This document shows positions 44,022 through 57,100 of a stretch of 64,000 bases of DNA, piece after piece. The stretch covers positions 7,369,537 through 7,433,536 of the forward strand of contig OX243824.1 in the NCBI GenBank assembly GCA_945859605.1. Reading direction: 5' to 3'. The translations under genes and the position numbers were made by a program. Numbering within the stretch: the first letter of the stretch is position 1; each line of letters opens with the position of its first letter. Origin of the DNA: Lumbricus rubellus (lineage: Eukaryota; Annelida; Clitellata; Crassiclitellata; Lumbricidae). The notes beneath the pieces are model-generated. The model was not told the DNA's origin. It did no database searches and saw only the letters and a list, made by a program, of their open reading frames with translations.

Positions 44022-46245
44022 TGTAGCGCGGCATATAATTTGACGCTACGGATTTTATTTCTGGTTGCCATGTATATATATTTTTGGATCCGTTATGGTA
44101 TTTTCGGGGTCTGATATTATATATATTATAATATTATTATATTTTTGAGCTGCAGTCGGTGACCTAGATAATATTGGTGACCTAGATTTCAATGTTGAGC
44201 TCGTGTGTGATACGAGTCGCCGACAGGGATGACGTAAGCGGTCGCCATAGCTACCAGATTATTGATCGCTTCCTGCATACGCTCAGCGAATGGAGGGTCG
44301 GCCGAAAAGGAGGAAGAGGAGTCGGCCGATATGACAGACGCAGTGCCAGAGCAGTACAGATAAACGGATAGGCAGACGGACGGAGCAATACGCCCTGCTG
44401 GCCGCTGTCATTGAATGCATGTGTGGTATCTTTCCTTCACGCTGTACGAGGTGACCTGGTCTATTTTTAGCACGGTTGACTCAGTGCAACTCGTGCGTAC
44501 GTGTCAGAGCAAGAGGAAGAGAGAGAAAGACAGTGAGCTGCAGACAGACGCTTAGAGGGAGATAGGTGGTCGCAGCTGCATAGGAATTCAGCGCGCTTTA
44601 TCTGATCACGCGGTACATGCGTGATCACGGCTCGTGCAGTGTCTTCTGCGCATGCGTGTGCGTCACCTAGAGGCGTGGCTAAAAAGGCAGAAACGCGCAG
44701 CTCGCAGGCAGATTCACGACGGACTTCGACGAGGATAGACGTGTAGCTCTGGAGAGCAAGTTACATATTCAGAGTTTGATTATTTATTTAAGTTAGCTTG
44801 GATTCGTCGTCTGAGTTATTGCGTTGTCGCGTATTTACTTCACGGATTCTGTACGGAAATTCTAAAACGGCAAGGAGCCGATTCCATTGCGGTTTTGTGT
44901 TACGAGCGAATCGTCAGCGCTGTGGTTCTGTTTCGCATCTTCGTAAAGGAGTTAAGTCTTTCGTTCTGGTTTTTTTCGATCTTTCTCTCGTTTGGAGCGA
45001 AACCGCTCAGGTTTCCGAAATTTCTTCTGTCGTCGATATCTGCTGCGCAGTTAGCCTACGGGCGTCAATCTATTATTTAAATATCTTTTCGTGGATTCCC
45101 TGTTCTCGACGTGTCAACTCGGCCTTACCGTCCTGTCAGCGTCGATTGTTGCGGATTCCTCTGAGTCACTTATCGTCGACGCACGTCCTGGATTCGACGC
45201 TCCATCTGCGCCTTTCCTCGCATAACGTCGGCCTTGTCCTGTGTCTCTAGTAGAAGGTACAGTTTTGCTGGGGTTTTCAATACAAAACTAAATTGATCTT
45301 TTGGGCAGAGAAATTAAGATTGGTATCTAAGTACAAAATTGGGGATTCATTTTGTCTGCTCCGATTGAAGTCTGTTTGAATTGTGTTGCATATTATTATC
45401 AGTTGCTTTAAACTGTAAGCTGTTGATTAACATTGCGAATAATTATTGATTGGTTCTGATAATAATAAGATTCATTGATTAAACCTTCGGATTTACTTCT
45501 TGCTAGCGTTAGGATTCGACTTAGCTAAAACTTGTATAGCGCCATGGATAGAAGCGGAGCATCAACTCCCTCGCAGCCCTCCAGACCACCGTCTGCGCTG
45601 GAAATAGGCATTTTACTAGAGGCCATACAAACGAATTCTAAGTCCTCCCAAGAAGCCATGACTTCGATGCAGACTAATGTGGAAGAAGCCATTTCCTCAG
45701 TGAAAACTGATGTACAGGCAACCATACAGAATAATGCTAGAGATACCCAGGAGGCTATCTCTGTCGTACAAAGCAATGTTGAAGAGGCAATTGCCTCAGT
45801 ACAAAATAATGTCAGGGAAGCGCTGACAGAAGTTGTCGCAAGAATTGAACGATTAGAGACGACGCCCAGGGCATCTCCGAAGCCGGTTGCAGGTTCGAAC
45901 CCAGAAACAATGTTTCCCTTTGGTACCACCGCGGATAGACCTTACCACTCAGCCATCGGCCTGGGAAGAGCTTCGGGGGCTAGGCTTAAGGACCTTTCAC
46001 TTCCGGTTAACCCCGGAATCCTACGCCGGAGTGAAAGACTGGCCAGTAAGGCCCCAGTTTCATACGGAGAGCTAAGAGGTCGAGATACCTGGCCATCCCG
46101 AACCCGACAGGATTCGAACCCCGAAGCTACCGCCTCCCTTCCTCCGTCTATATCTCTGAACTACGACCTGCAACCGCACGCGGCCCTCTCACACGTTGGA
46201 CCGGAAGTGGCGACTCCGGGAGTGTACGCGGGGGCGGGCGTTACA
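44022..46245 (+). repeat. 3' LTR (2224 bp)
   Basis: Same length as the 5' LTR and no difference seen by eye. It carries the same gag start (ATG at 45544), so it encodes the first 234 Gag residues again and then reads into flanking DNA. Confidence 0.93.
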
Positions 46246-46449
46246 TATATATATATATATATATATATGCCTATATTGTTGCGTGCACGCTCGTATGTAC
46301 GGGTATGCACTGACAGTCCAACCTGTCCACGGGCCTGTATACGTGACAGCTATCAGGCGTTGACCTGGACTTGTGCAGGTGGACACGTGATAGAGAAGGT
46401 GTGGTCGAAACACCACGGGGCACGTGGACTGAAGCTACGAGGGGAGTGA
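45544..46449 (+). pseudogene. LTR-encoded Gag N-terminus fused to flanking sequence
   Basis: 234 codons identical to the start of Gag, followed by about 67 codons from the (TA)n repeat and downstream genomic DNA, ending at 46449. It results from the gag start lying in the LTR. Whether it is ever translated depends on where transcripts terminate. Confidence 0.6.
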
Positions 46450-46576
46450 CGAGCGCCAAGAGGGCAGTCAGGGTTCACTTCGTTGGTGTGGTCGGTTCTG
46501 ACCCTCTTGGTTTTGATTTCTTCGGACGGATGCCCTGTTGGCGAGTCCTGGAACGGTCTTGCTTGACGGACATAGC

Positions 46577-48027
46577 TAGACCTGGGAGTGACTTTGGTCA
46601 GCTAATCTGACCCCACTTGACCCTAAAGTGACTTGAGGTCGACTTGAAGTCGACTTCTTCGAGTAAAAACGACTTGACCCGACTTGGCAGAAAAACAACC
46701 GACTTTCGACTTGAAGTCGACTTCTGACATGGTAATAGGCTAATAGCCATTTAGCCTAGGCCGGTCTACTGAGTACTGAGGCTAATAATACAAGAATTCA
46801 AGCCAATTTTCGTGACGCGCATTAATTTCATATAGGCATATCTACGAATGAGTAATGAGACCTCAACGCTTAATTGATCAATTTATTACAGTTTTATTAA
46901 GCCCAGTTCAGGCTATTTTTGATTAGTTTTGTGATGCTTTAGGCTATGATCTAGTAACCTAGACAATGTGACAACAAATTATTAGGCCTATGAATTTTAG
47001 ATTGCCCATTATCTGTGATTATTCATGCAGATTACCCTCATTAAGCTTGTTATTATTTTCAATTTTCATATTAATAGCCTATTGAATAAATTGTTAGCAA
47101 GGTCTAAGATAAAATGGGTGGACCGTGGACTAGGCCTAGCCTAGTTGCGCCGAATGGCGTGTTATGATGATAATTATTTGTAAGTTCGTTATAATTATTT
47201 GGCCACTGACATCAACTTAGGCCTAGCAAATAGCATTGCAAGCGCATCATCCGACTATTAGTAGCATAACCTACTCGCTGACAGTAAAGTTTTTCGATCA
47301 TTGTCCAATCGGTTCGCATACAGTAGCCTAGTTTTCCCCTCTGCAGACAACTGCAGATGCAGCGTGCCGGTACCAAGGTAGCGCCAAAAATATCGATTTA
47401 TTAATAGGCCTTGTAGAATGTAGATCCAGCTTTCTTTGCGCCAAATTCACTTAGGCCTACCACTTAGTGACTTAGTCTAGAAGTTCACTGATTTGCTCAT
47501 GCTCATGTCTTGCTAAACACAGGTGCTAATATTAGTGGCACCACATCTAGGCCTAGTATATTAAATATAGGCCTAATAATTATATGTAGTAGCATTTTGT
47601 TTCACCATTTTAATTAACCTCATGCCTAAGCGTGACGTTTTAGCATAGAATAACAAATTATAGCCAATGAATAGATCGGCAGACGGCAGCCTGCACGATA
47701 GCCTGGCCCTACCGGTAAAATAATCAGTAGCCTACGCTAAGTCTCTGTCTAGAAAAGACCTCATTCATTCTTGTAAGCGCACTACAAAAGCTGCTTAAAT
47801 GTTGTTCTTGTCTCAAGATCATTGGTTTGAAGTGACAAATTTAACTATGTTTGTGTGAAATTGTGTCTCAAGTCGGTTTAAGTCGACTTGTGATAAAAAC
47901 AACTTGAAGTGACTTCTCTTCACAAAATTCGACTTGGGGTCAGTTGCGGTGAGCATAATCGACCCGACCCGACTTGGGATGACCAAGTCGACTGGGGTCG
48001 ACTTATTGGGGTCGACTCCCAGGTCTA
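46577..48027. mobile_element. Non-autonomous TIR element (1451 bp) with perfect 8-bp target duplication
   Basis: Inverted ends are TAGACCTGGGAGT and ACTCCCAGGTCTA; the flanks are GACATAGC at 46569-46576 and 48028-48035. Eight-bp duplications suggest hAT. Both subterminal regions are filled with variants of the palindrome AAGTCGACTT. The interior (46740-47860) has no transposase frame and many TAGGCCTA sites. Confidence 0.85.
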
Positions 48028-48035
48028 GACATAGC

Positions 48036-48720
48036 CTTCGTTAGGCTCGTCTCTGTTGTATACCGTACGGGTTTCTTCACCGTGGGGACTGTTCTTTTGT
48101 GTGCTGCTTGTCGAATTGAAGGTATCTGAGAATTTGCTGTATATAGGGCCTACCTATAGTGTAGGCTACATAGCTCGCTGCTGTAAATAAGCTATCGTTA
48201 TTTAAAGCATAAAATGAATTTGGGGCCTTATTCTCTTTTCTCCCTAGGGCCTAGACCAACTAGCTACAATATATATATATATATATATAATAAACATTAA
48301 ATGTATATAAATCACATATTAATTTTGTGTGCGGTGTTCAATACCTCAAACGGAGGAAAACACAAGGAGTAAACAACATGACGCGAAGGTACATATGTAT
48401 ACGCCTACAAGAGATTAGTGAGCGTGGTCAGAACGTATGGATAGATTGAAGAGAAGTTGGGAGGGGAGGGAGTGGAGGGGAGGGGCGACGGTGGAGGGAG
48501 TGAGGGAGGGATAGAAGATCGTCTTGGACCTCCTTGGATGGGACGGGCGCTGAATTGTAATTGCGAGACGTCGTCTTTCCGTATCAAATACATTATTTAC
48601 AAAACAACGGCATGGGGGTGGGGGTGGGGTAGGAGTGGTGAGGCGGGGTAGGAATCCCCAACGGAGACCGCACGACATCCTTTCATTACGCTCAAGATAG
48701 AACACACAACCTCCTCCTCC
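48036..48720. other. No gene seen
   Basis: A (TA)n run (48269-48289) and a G/A-rich low-complexity part (48450-48660). Open frames are short and composition-driven. Confidence 0.4.
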
Positions 48721-49320
48721 TTCTTCTCATGCTCCCCTGCTCCTCCTGCTCTTGGTCCTCCTCTGCCTCTCCTCCTATGCTCCTCCTTCTCATGCTGCTC
48801 CTCCTCATGCTCCTCCTCCTCTGCTCCTACTGCTTGTCCTCCTCTTCCTCCTCCTCCTCCTCCTCCTCCTCCTCCTCCTCCTCCTCCTCCTCCTCCTCCT
48901 CATGGTCCTCCTCCTCCTGTTCTTGTTCCTGTTCCTCTTCCTCCAACTCCTCCTGGAGTCCTCCATCTTTTCGTCCTCTTTTTGCTATTCCTATTCTCCT
49001 CTTTTTCATGCTTTTTGTCGTCATCTTATCTTTCTCTCTTCTTTTATCCCAATTCATCCTCCTCCTCCTCCTCTTCCTTCTGTTTCTCCGCGTCTCTTCC
49101 TCGTAATTTCTTCCTTCCTTTCCAACACCCTCTTTTCTTCCCAATCATCCGCTTCTCATTCCTCCTTAATTCTCCTGGACTAAGCCTAGTCCCTATTCTC
49201 AACTCCTCATCTTCGTAACGTACTCTGCTTCTTTGCTCATCCACTCCCCCTCTATATGTACTCCTTTCTCCTCCTTTTCAATATCTTCTTCATTGTCCTC
49301 CGCTTTTTCCTCTGGATTTC
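48710..49320. repeat. Pyrimidine-rich low-complexity DNA
   Basis: CTC/TCT-rich strand bias over 600 bp, with a nearly pure CTC block at 48838-48901. Frames reading poly-Ser, poly-Leu or, on the minus strand, poly-Glu are artefacts. Confidence 0.85.
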
Positions 49321-49558
49321 TCCTCCTCCTCCTCCTCCTCCTCCTCCTCCTCCTCCTCCTCCTCCTCCTCCTCCTCCTCCTCCTCCTCCTCCTCCTCCTC
49401 CTCCTCCTCCTCCTCCTCCTCCTCCTCCTCCTCCTCCTCCTCCTCCTCCTCCTCCTCCTCCTCCTCCTCCTCCTCCTCCTCCTCCTCCTCCTCCTCCTCC
49501 TCCTCCTCCTCCTCCTCCTCCTCCTCCTCCTCCTCCTCCTCCTCCTCCTCCTCCTCCT
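49318..49558. repeat. Pure (CTC)n triplet tract, about 80 units
   Basis: About 240 bp of uninterrupted CTC triplets (GAG on the minus strand). It is a homopurine-homopyrimidine run with mirror symmetry, able in principle to form triplex DNA. Lack of interruptions suggests recent expansion or a collapsed assembly length. Confidence 0.95.
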
Positions 49559-49659
49559 GCATAGGCCTGCTATATGCCGCTGTAGACCCGACAACCCTTT
49601 TCTCCACCATGGTCCAGCTCTTTGTGTGATTTGCGTCGTTATACTCTTGTCCCCTCTCT

Positions 49660-49955
49660 ATACACCTCCTGTCTGTCTGCTTGTCAGTCTGCCGGCCTGT
49701 CTGCGTCTGCCTAACTTCATGTATGTCTCTCCGTCCGTTCGTTGTAAATGTCTGTCTGTCTCTGTCTCTCTTTCTGTGTGTTTGTCCTATTAACCTGTCT
49801 GTTTCTGTTTCTGTCTCTGTCTCTCTTTTTGTCTGTCTGTCCGTTTATCTGAATCTCTCTCTGTCTCTGTATGTCCGTCTCTCCCCTTCTGTGTTTCTCT
49901 GCCTGCCTGCCTGCCTGTCTGTCTGTCTGCCTGTCGGTCTCTATGTCTGTATGTT
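49660..49955. repeat. CTGT/CTGC-type simple repeat
   Basis: About 300 bp of CTGTCTGT, CTGCCTGC and CTCTGTCT permutations. Confidence 0.85.
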
Positions 49956-51119
49956 AACACAACAAATCGTGGTTCGTGGTGTTTTGTGCCGTCATGACAA
50001 TCTCCATGCAGTCCGTAATTTACCACATGACTTGTTCGAAGCAATGTTTACGCCTTCCTCTCAGACTCAGAGGAGGTCGAGCCCCGACGACCGAAGAAGG
50101 GTCCACTGCTGTGACGGAGGAACTGGAGAGAACAGACGGACGAGGTCTCGGGCTCACCCAGGCAGGAAAATCTCCCACGAATAGGAAACGTGTATCACAG
50201 AGACACGGACAAAAACCGGTTGGTACCGTGCATGTCCTGAATTCAAATCACGCGCATAGATCAAGGCGAGTTTAACCAGAAAAGCGTGTTTTCAGGGAAA
50301 AAACTGCGGTCGTAATGTCATGTGAATCTTCGAGATTTCCGGAGTCTAACTACATGTAAAGGCACGCTGCGTCAGGGATACCAGACTGTAGACCGGTGCG
50401 ATATCATTATATATGAAGGTCGCAATGGCTAGGTATACGTTGGTTTCTTCAGGTAATGATCTGAGCGAGTAAAAGGAAACGGAGAAAGAGTAGGATATAG
50501 GTAGGACCGTAGGATGAAGTTGAGGAGAAAAAGAGTAGGCTATAGGTAGGATGAAATTGAGGAGAAAAAGAGTAGGCTATAGGTAGGTTGAAGTTGAGGA
50601 GAAAAAGAGTAGGCTATAGGTAAGATGAAGTTGAGGAGAAAAAGATAAGAAAAGAACTGGTAATAAGAAGAAAAAGTAGCTTTCATGAGCGCTGTAAAAA
50701 TCTCGAGATCATGAATACGATTACGATTACGAGCGAGGGAAGGAAAGGGAAGGATAGCCAGGGAAATGAGCAAAACGAGGAAAGGAAAACGAAGAGAAAT
50801 TGGAAGAAGTTGGAAGTTACAGGAAATAGGTGTGGAGAACTTAGAAGGAAGGGAAGATAAAGAGAAAAGAGAAACATAGAGGTTAATTCATAGGAAGAGG
50901 AGCAGCAGCAAGACAGCGAGGATAAACGGAAGAAAATGAGTTTAGGAGAGAATGAGTGTGGAGAACAAGAAGGAGGTGGATGCGGCATAATGAGGCGCTA
51001 TTATACGTCTAAGCAGTAGGCCCTAGTATATTAGTAAAACAATATTGAGTGATAATAAAGACCATTGTCATCGCCTTCCTAATTCAACCTTACTTGCGAC
51101 TGGCACTGTAAGAGTGCTA
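49956..51119. other. No gene seen; includes a 37-bp minisatellite
   Basis: At 50475-50645 a unit containing GAGGAGAAAAAGAGTAGGCT recurs about four times (period about 37 bp). The rest is A/G-rich on the plus strand (50640-50990) without a supported exon. Confidence 0.5.
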
Positions 51120-54100
51120 ACGAAATCGCCGACAAAATGGTCGACTAAATGGTCGACTAAATCGACGACTAAACGGTTGACTAAATGGTCGACTAAACGG
51201 TCGACTAAATGGTCGACTAAATCGACGACAAAATCGTCGACCAAATGGTCGACTAAATGGTCGACTAAACAGTCGACTAAATGGTCGACTAAATCGACGA
51301 CTAAATCGTCGACTAAATGGTCGACTAAATGATCGACTAAATGGTCGACTAAACGGTCGACTAAATGGTTGACTAAATGGTCAAATAAATCGTCGACTAA
51401 ATGGTCGACTAAATGGTCGACTAAATGGTCGACTAAATGGTAGACTAAACGGTCAACTAAACGACTAAATCGTCGACTAAATAGTCGACTAAATCGACGA
51501 CTAAATTGTCGACTAAATGGGCAACTAAATCGACGACTAAATCGTCGACTAAATCGTCGACTAAATCGTCGACTAATCCGTCGACTAAATGGTCAACTAA
51601 ATGGTCGACTAAATCGTCGACTAAATGGTCGACTAAAACGTCGACTAAATGGTCGACTAAATGGTCGACTAAATCGTCGACTAAATCGTCGACTAAATGT
51701 TCGACTAATTCATCGACTAAATCGTCGACTAAATGGTCGACTAAATGGTCGACTAAATCGTCCACTAAATGGTCGACTAAATTGTCGACTAAATCGTCGA
51801 TTAAATGGTTAACTAAATGGTCGACTAAATGGTCGACTAAATGGTCGACTAAATGGTCGACTGAACGGTCGACTAAACGATCGACTAAATCTACGACTAA
51901 ATCAACGACTAAATGGTCGACTAAATGGTCGATTAAATGGTCGACTAAATCGTCGACTAAATCGTCGACTGAATGGTCGACTGAATAGTCGACTAAACGG
52001 TTGACTAAATGGTAGACTAATTCGACGACTAAATCGTCGACTAAATGGTCGACTAAATGGACGTTTAAATGGTCGACAAAATGGTCGACTAAATGGCCGA
52101 CTAAACGGTCGTCGACTAAATGGTCGACTAAATGGTCGACTAAATCGTCAACTAAATGGTCGACTAAATGGTCGACTAAATCGACGACTAAATCGTCGAC
52201 TAAATGTTCGACTAAATGGTCGACTAAATGGTCGGCTAAATCGTATACTAAATGGTCGACTAAATAGTCGACTAAATAGTCGACTAAATGGTCGACTATA
52301 TGGTCGACTAAATCGTCGACTTAATGGTCGACTAAATGGTGGACTAAATGGTCGACTAACTGGTCGACTAAATGGTCGACTATATCGACAACTAAATGGT
52401 TGACTAAATGGTCGATTATATCGTCGACTAAATGGTCGACTAAATGGTCGACTAAATCGTCGACTAAATCGTCGACTAAATGGTCGACTAAAGCGTCGAC
52501 TAAATCGTCGACTAAATGTTCGACTAAATCGTCGACTACATCGTCGACTAAATGGTCAACAAAATGGTCGACTAAATCGTCGACTGAATGGTAAACTAAA
52601 AAGTCGACTAAACGGTCGACTAAATGGTCGACTAATTCAACGACTAAATCGTCGACTAAATGTTCGACTAAATGGTCGACTAAATGGTTGACTAAATGGC
52701 CGACTAATTGGTCGTCTAAATGGTGAACTAAATGGTCGACTAAATGGTCGACTAAACGGTCGACTAAATGGTCGACTAAATTTTCGACTAAATGGTCGAC
52801 TAAGCGGTCGAATAAATGGTCGACTTAATCGTCGACTAAATGGTCGACTAAATCGTCGACTAAATGGTCGACAAAATCGACGACTCAATCGTCGACTAAA
52901 TGGGCGACTAAATCGACGACTAAGTTGTCGACTAAATCGACGACTAAATGGTCGACTAAATGGTCGACTAAATGGACGACTAAATCGACGACTAAATCGT
53001 CGACTAAATGGTGGACTATATGGTCGACTAATTGGTCGACTAATTGGTCGACTACATGGTCCACTAAATCGTCGACTAAATGGTCAACTAAATGGCCGAC
53101 TAAATGGTCGACAAAACGATCGACTAAATGGTCGACTAAATCGTCGACTAAGTGGCTGACTAAATCGACGACTAAATCGACGACTAAATCGTCGACTAAA
53201 TGGTCGTTTAGTTGGTCGAATAAATCGTAGACTAAATGGTCGACTAAATGGTCGACAAAATCTTTGACTAAATGGTCGACTGAGCGGTCGACCAAAACTT
53301 CGACTAAATGGTCGACTAAATGGTCGACTAAATGGTCGACTAAATCGACGACTAAATCGTCGACTAAATCGTCGACTAAAAGTTCGACTAAATGGTCGAC
53401 TAAATCGTCGACTGAATGGTCGACTAAATGGTCGACTAAACGGTCGACTAAATGGTCGACTACTTCGACGACTAAATCGTCGACTAAATGGTCGACTAAA
53501 TGGTCGATTAAATGGACGACTAAATCGACGACTAAATCGTCGACTAAATGGTGGACTAAATGGTCGACTAATTTGTCGACTAATTGGTCGACTACATGGT
53601 CCACTAAATCGTCGACTAAATGGTCAACTAAATGGTCGACGACTAAATCGACGACTAAATCGTCGACTAAATAGTCGACTAATTGGTCGAATAAATCGTA
53701 GACTAAATGGTCGACTAAATGGTCGACTAAATCGTCGACTGAATGGTCGACTAAAAGGTCGACTAAACCGTCGACTAAATGGTCAACTAAATGGTCGACT
53801 AAATGGCTGACTAAATCGACGACTAAATCGACGACTAAATCGTCGACTAAATGGTCGTTTAGTTGGTCGAATAAATCGTAGACTAAATGGTCGACTAAAT
53901 GGTCGACTAAATCTTTGACTAAATGGTCGACTGAGCGGTCGACCAAAACGTCGACTAAATGGTCGACTAAATGGTCGACTAAATGGTCGACTAAATCGAC
54001 GACTAAATCGTCGACTAAATCGTCGACTAAATGTTCGACTAAATCGTCGACTGAATGGTCGACTAAATAGTCGACTAAACGGTCGACTAAATGGTCGACT

Positions 54101-57100
54101 AATTCGACGACTAATTCGTCGACTAAATGGTCGACTAAATGGTCGATTAAATGGACGACTAAATCGGCGACTAAATCGTCGACTAAATGGTGGACTAAAT
54201 GGTCGACTAAATCGTCGAATAAATGGTCGACTAAATCGTCGACTAAATGGACGACTAAATTGACGAGTAAATCGTCGACTAAATAGACGACTAAATCGAC
54301 GACTAAATCGACGACTAAATCGTCGACTAAATCGTCGACTAAATCGTCGACTAAATCGTCGACTAAATAGACGACTAAGCGGTCGAATAAATGGTCGACT
54401 AAATCGTCGACAAAATGGTCGACTAAATCGTCGACTAAATGGTCGACTAAATCGTTGACTAATTCGTCGACTAAATCGACGACTAAATCGTCGACTAAAT
54501 CGCCGTCTAAATCGTCGACTTAATCATCGACTAGATCTTCGACTAAATCGTAGACTAAATCGTTGACAAAATCGTTGACTAAATCGTTGACTAAATCGTC
54601 GACTAAATCGTCGACTAAATCGTCGACTAAATCGTCGACTAAATCGTCGACTAAATAGACGACTAAGCGGTCGAATAAATGGTCGACTAAATCGTCGACA
54701 AAATGGTCGACTAAATCGTCGACTAAATGGTCGACTAAATCGTTGACTAATTCGTCGACTAAATCGACGACTAAATCGTCGACTAAATCGCCGTCTAAAT
54801 CGTCGACTTAATCATCGACTAGATCTTCGACTAAATCGTAGACTAAATCGTTGACAAAATCATCGACTAAATCATCGACTAAATCGTCGACTAAATCGTA
54901 GACTAAATCGTTGACTAAATCGTTGACTAAATCGTCGACTAAATCGACGACTAAATCGACGACTAAATCGTCGACTAAATCGCCGTTTAAATTGTCGACT
55001 AAATCATCGACTAAATCGTCGACTAAATCGTAGACTAAATCGTTGACTAAATCGTTGACTAAATCGTCGACTAAATGGACGACTAAATCGGCGACTAAAT
55101 CGTCGACTAAATGGTGGACTAAATGGTCGACTAATTGGTCGACTAATTGGTCGACTACATGGTCCACTAAATCGTCGACTAAATGGTCAACTAAATGGTC
55201 GACGACTAAATCGACGACTAAATCGTCGACTAAATGGTCGACTATTTGGTCGAATAAATCGTAGACTAAATGGTCGACTAAATGGTCGACTAAATGGTCG
55301 ACTAAACCGTCGACTAAACCGTCGACTAATTGGTCAACTAAATGGTCGACTAAATATTCGACTAAATCGTCGACTAAATCGTCGACTAAATGGTCAACTA
55401 AATGGTCGACTAAATGGTCGACTAATTGGTCGAATAAATCGTAGACTAAATGGTCGACTAAATGGTCAACTAAATCGTCGACTGAATGGTCGACTAAATA
55501 GTCGACTAAACGGTCGACTAAATGGTCGACTAATTCGACGACTAAATCGTCGACTAAATGTTCGACTAAATGGTCGACTAATTGGTCGACTAAATGGCCG
55601 ACTAAATGTTCGTCTAATTGGTGAACTAAATGGTCGACTAAATGGTCGACTAAGCGGTCGACTAAATGGTCGACTAAATTTTCGACTAAATGGTCGACTA
55701 AGCGGTCGAATAAATGGTCGACTAAATCGTCGACAAAATGGTCGACTAAATCGTCGACTAAATGGTCGACTAAATCGACGACTAAATCGTCGACTAAATG
55801 GGCGACTAAATCGACGACTAAATCGTCGACTAAATCGTCGACTAAATCTTCGACTAAATCGTCGACTAAATGGTCGACTAAAAGGTCGACTAAATGGACG
55901 ACTAAATCGACGTCTAAATCGTCGATCAAATGGTGGAATAAATGGTCGACTAATTGGTCGACTAATTGGTCGACTACATGGTCCACTAAATCGTCGACTA
56001 AATGGTCAACTAAATGGTCGACTAAATGGTCGACTAAACAATCGACTAAATGGTCGACTAAATCGTCGACTAAATGGCTGACTAATTCGACGACTAAATC
56101 GACGACTAAATCGCCGACTAAATGGTCGTTTAGTTGGTCGAATAAATCGTAGACTAAATGGTAGACTAAATCTTCGACTGAATGGTCGACTCAGCGGTCG
56201 ACCAAAACCTCGACTAAATGGTCCACTAAATCGACGACTAAATCGACGACTAAATCGTCGACTAAATGGTCGACTAATTGGTCGAATAAATCGTAGACTA
56301 AATGGTCGACTAAATGGTCGACTAAATCGTCGACTAAATGGTCGACTAAACGGTCGACTAAACCGTCGACTAAATGGTCAACTAAATGGTCGACTAATTC
56401 GTCGACTAAATGGTCGACTAAATGGTCGACTAAATTGTCGACTAAGTCGTCGACTAATTCGTCGACTAAATGTTCGACTAAATCGTAGACTAAATGGTCG
56501 ACTAAAACGTCGACTAAATGGTCGACTAAATGGTCGACTAAATCGTCGACTAAATGGTCGACTAAATCGTCGACTAAATGGCTGACTAATTCGACGACTA
56601 AATCGACGACTAAATCGCCGACTAAATGGTCGTTTAGTTGGTCGAATAAATCGTAGACTAAATGGTAGACTAAATCTTCGACTAAATGGTCGACTGAGCG
56701 GTCGACCAAAACGTCGACTAAATGGTCCACTAAATCGACGACTAAATCGACGACTAAATCGTCGACTAAATGGTCGACTAATTGGTCGAATAAATCGTAG
56801 ACTAAATGGTCGACTAAATGGTCGACTAAATCGTCGACTAAATGGTCGACTAAACGGTCGACTAAACCGTCGACTAAATGGTCAACTAAATGGTCGACTA
56901 ATTCGTCGACTAAATGGTCGACTAAATGGTCGACTAAATCGTCGACTAAGTCGTCGACTAATTCGTCGACTAAATGTTCGACTAAATCGTAGACTAAATG
57001 GTCGACTAAAACGTCGACTAAATGGTCGACTAAATGGTCGACTAAATGGTCGACTAAATGGTCGACTAAATCGTCGAATAAATGGTCGACTAAATCGTCG

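Larger units (their letters stand above)
32955..46245 (+). mobile_element. Ty3/gypsy-type LTR retrotransposon (13.3 kb)
   Basis: Two 2224-bp LTRs in direct orientation bracket a gag-pol coding region (gag, protease, reverse transcriptase, RNase H, integrase order, hence Ty3/gypsy). Ends are TGTAGCG and CGTTACA. The insertion lies in a (TA)n run, so the short target duplication (TATA) cannot be measured. A probable primer-binding site follows the 5' LTR by 2 bp. The 3 kb between pol and the 3' LTR has no env or other recognisable gene. LTR identity by eye is complete, so insertion was recent, but a frameshift in RT makes this copy probably inactive by itself. Confidence 0.95.

Noticed and set aside
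49199..49610. Long open frames encoding poly-Arg, poly-Leu, poly-Pro or poly-Glu
   Set aside because: All six frames of a pure CTC tract stay open; this is a composition artefact.
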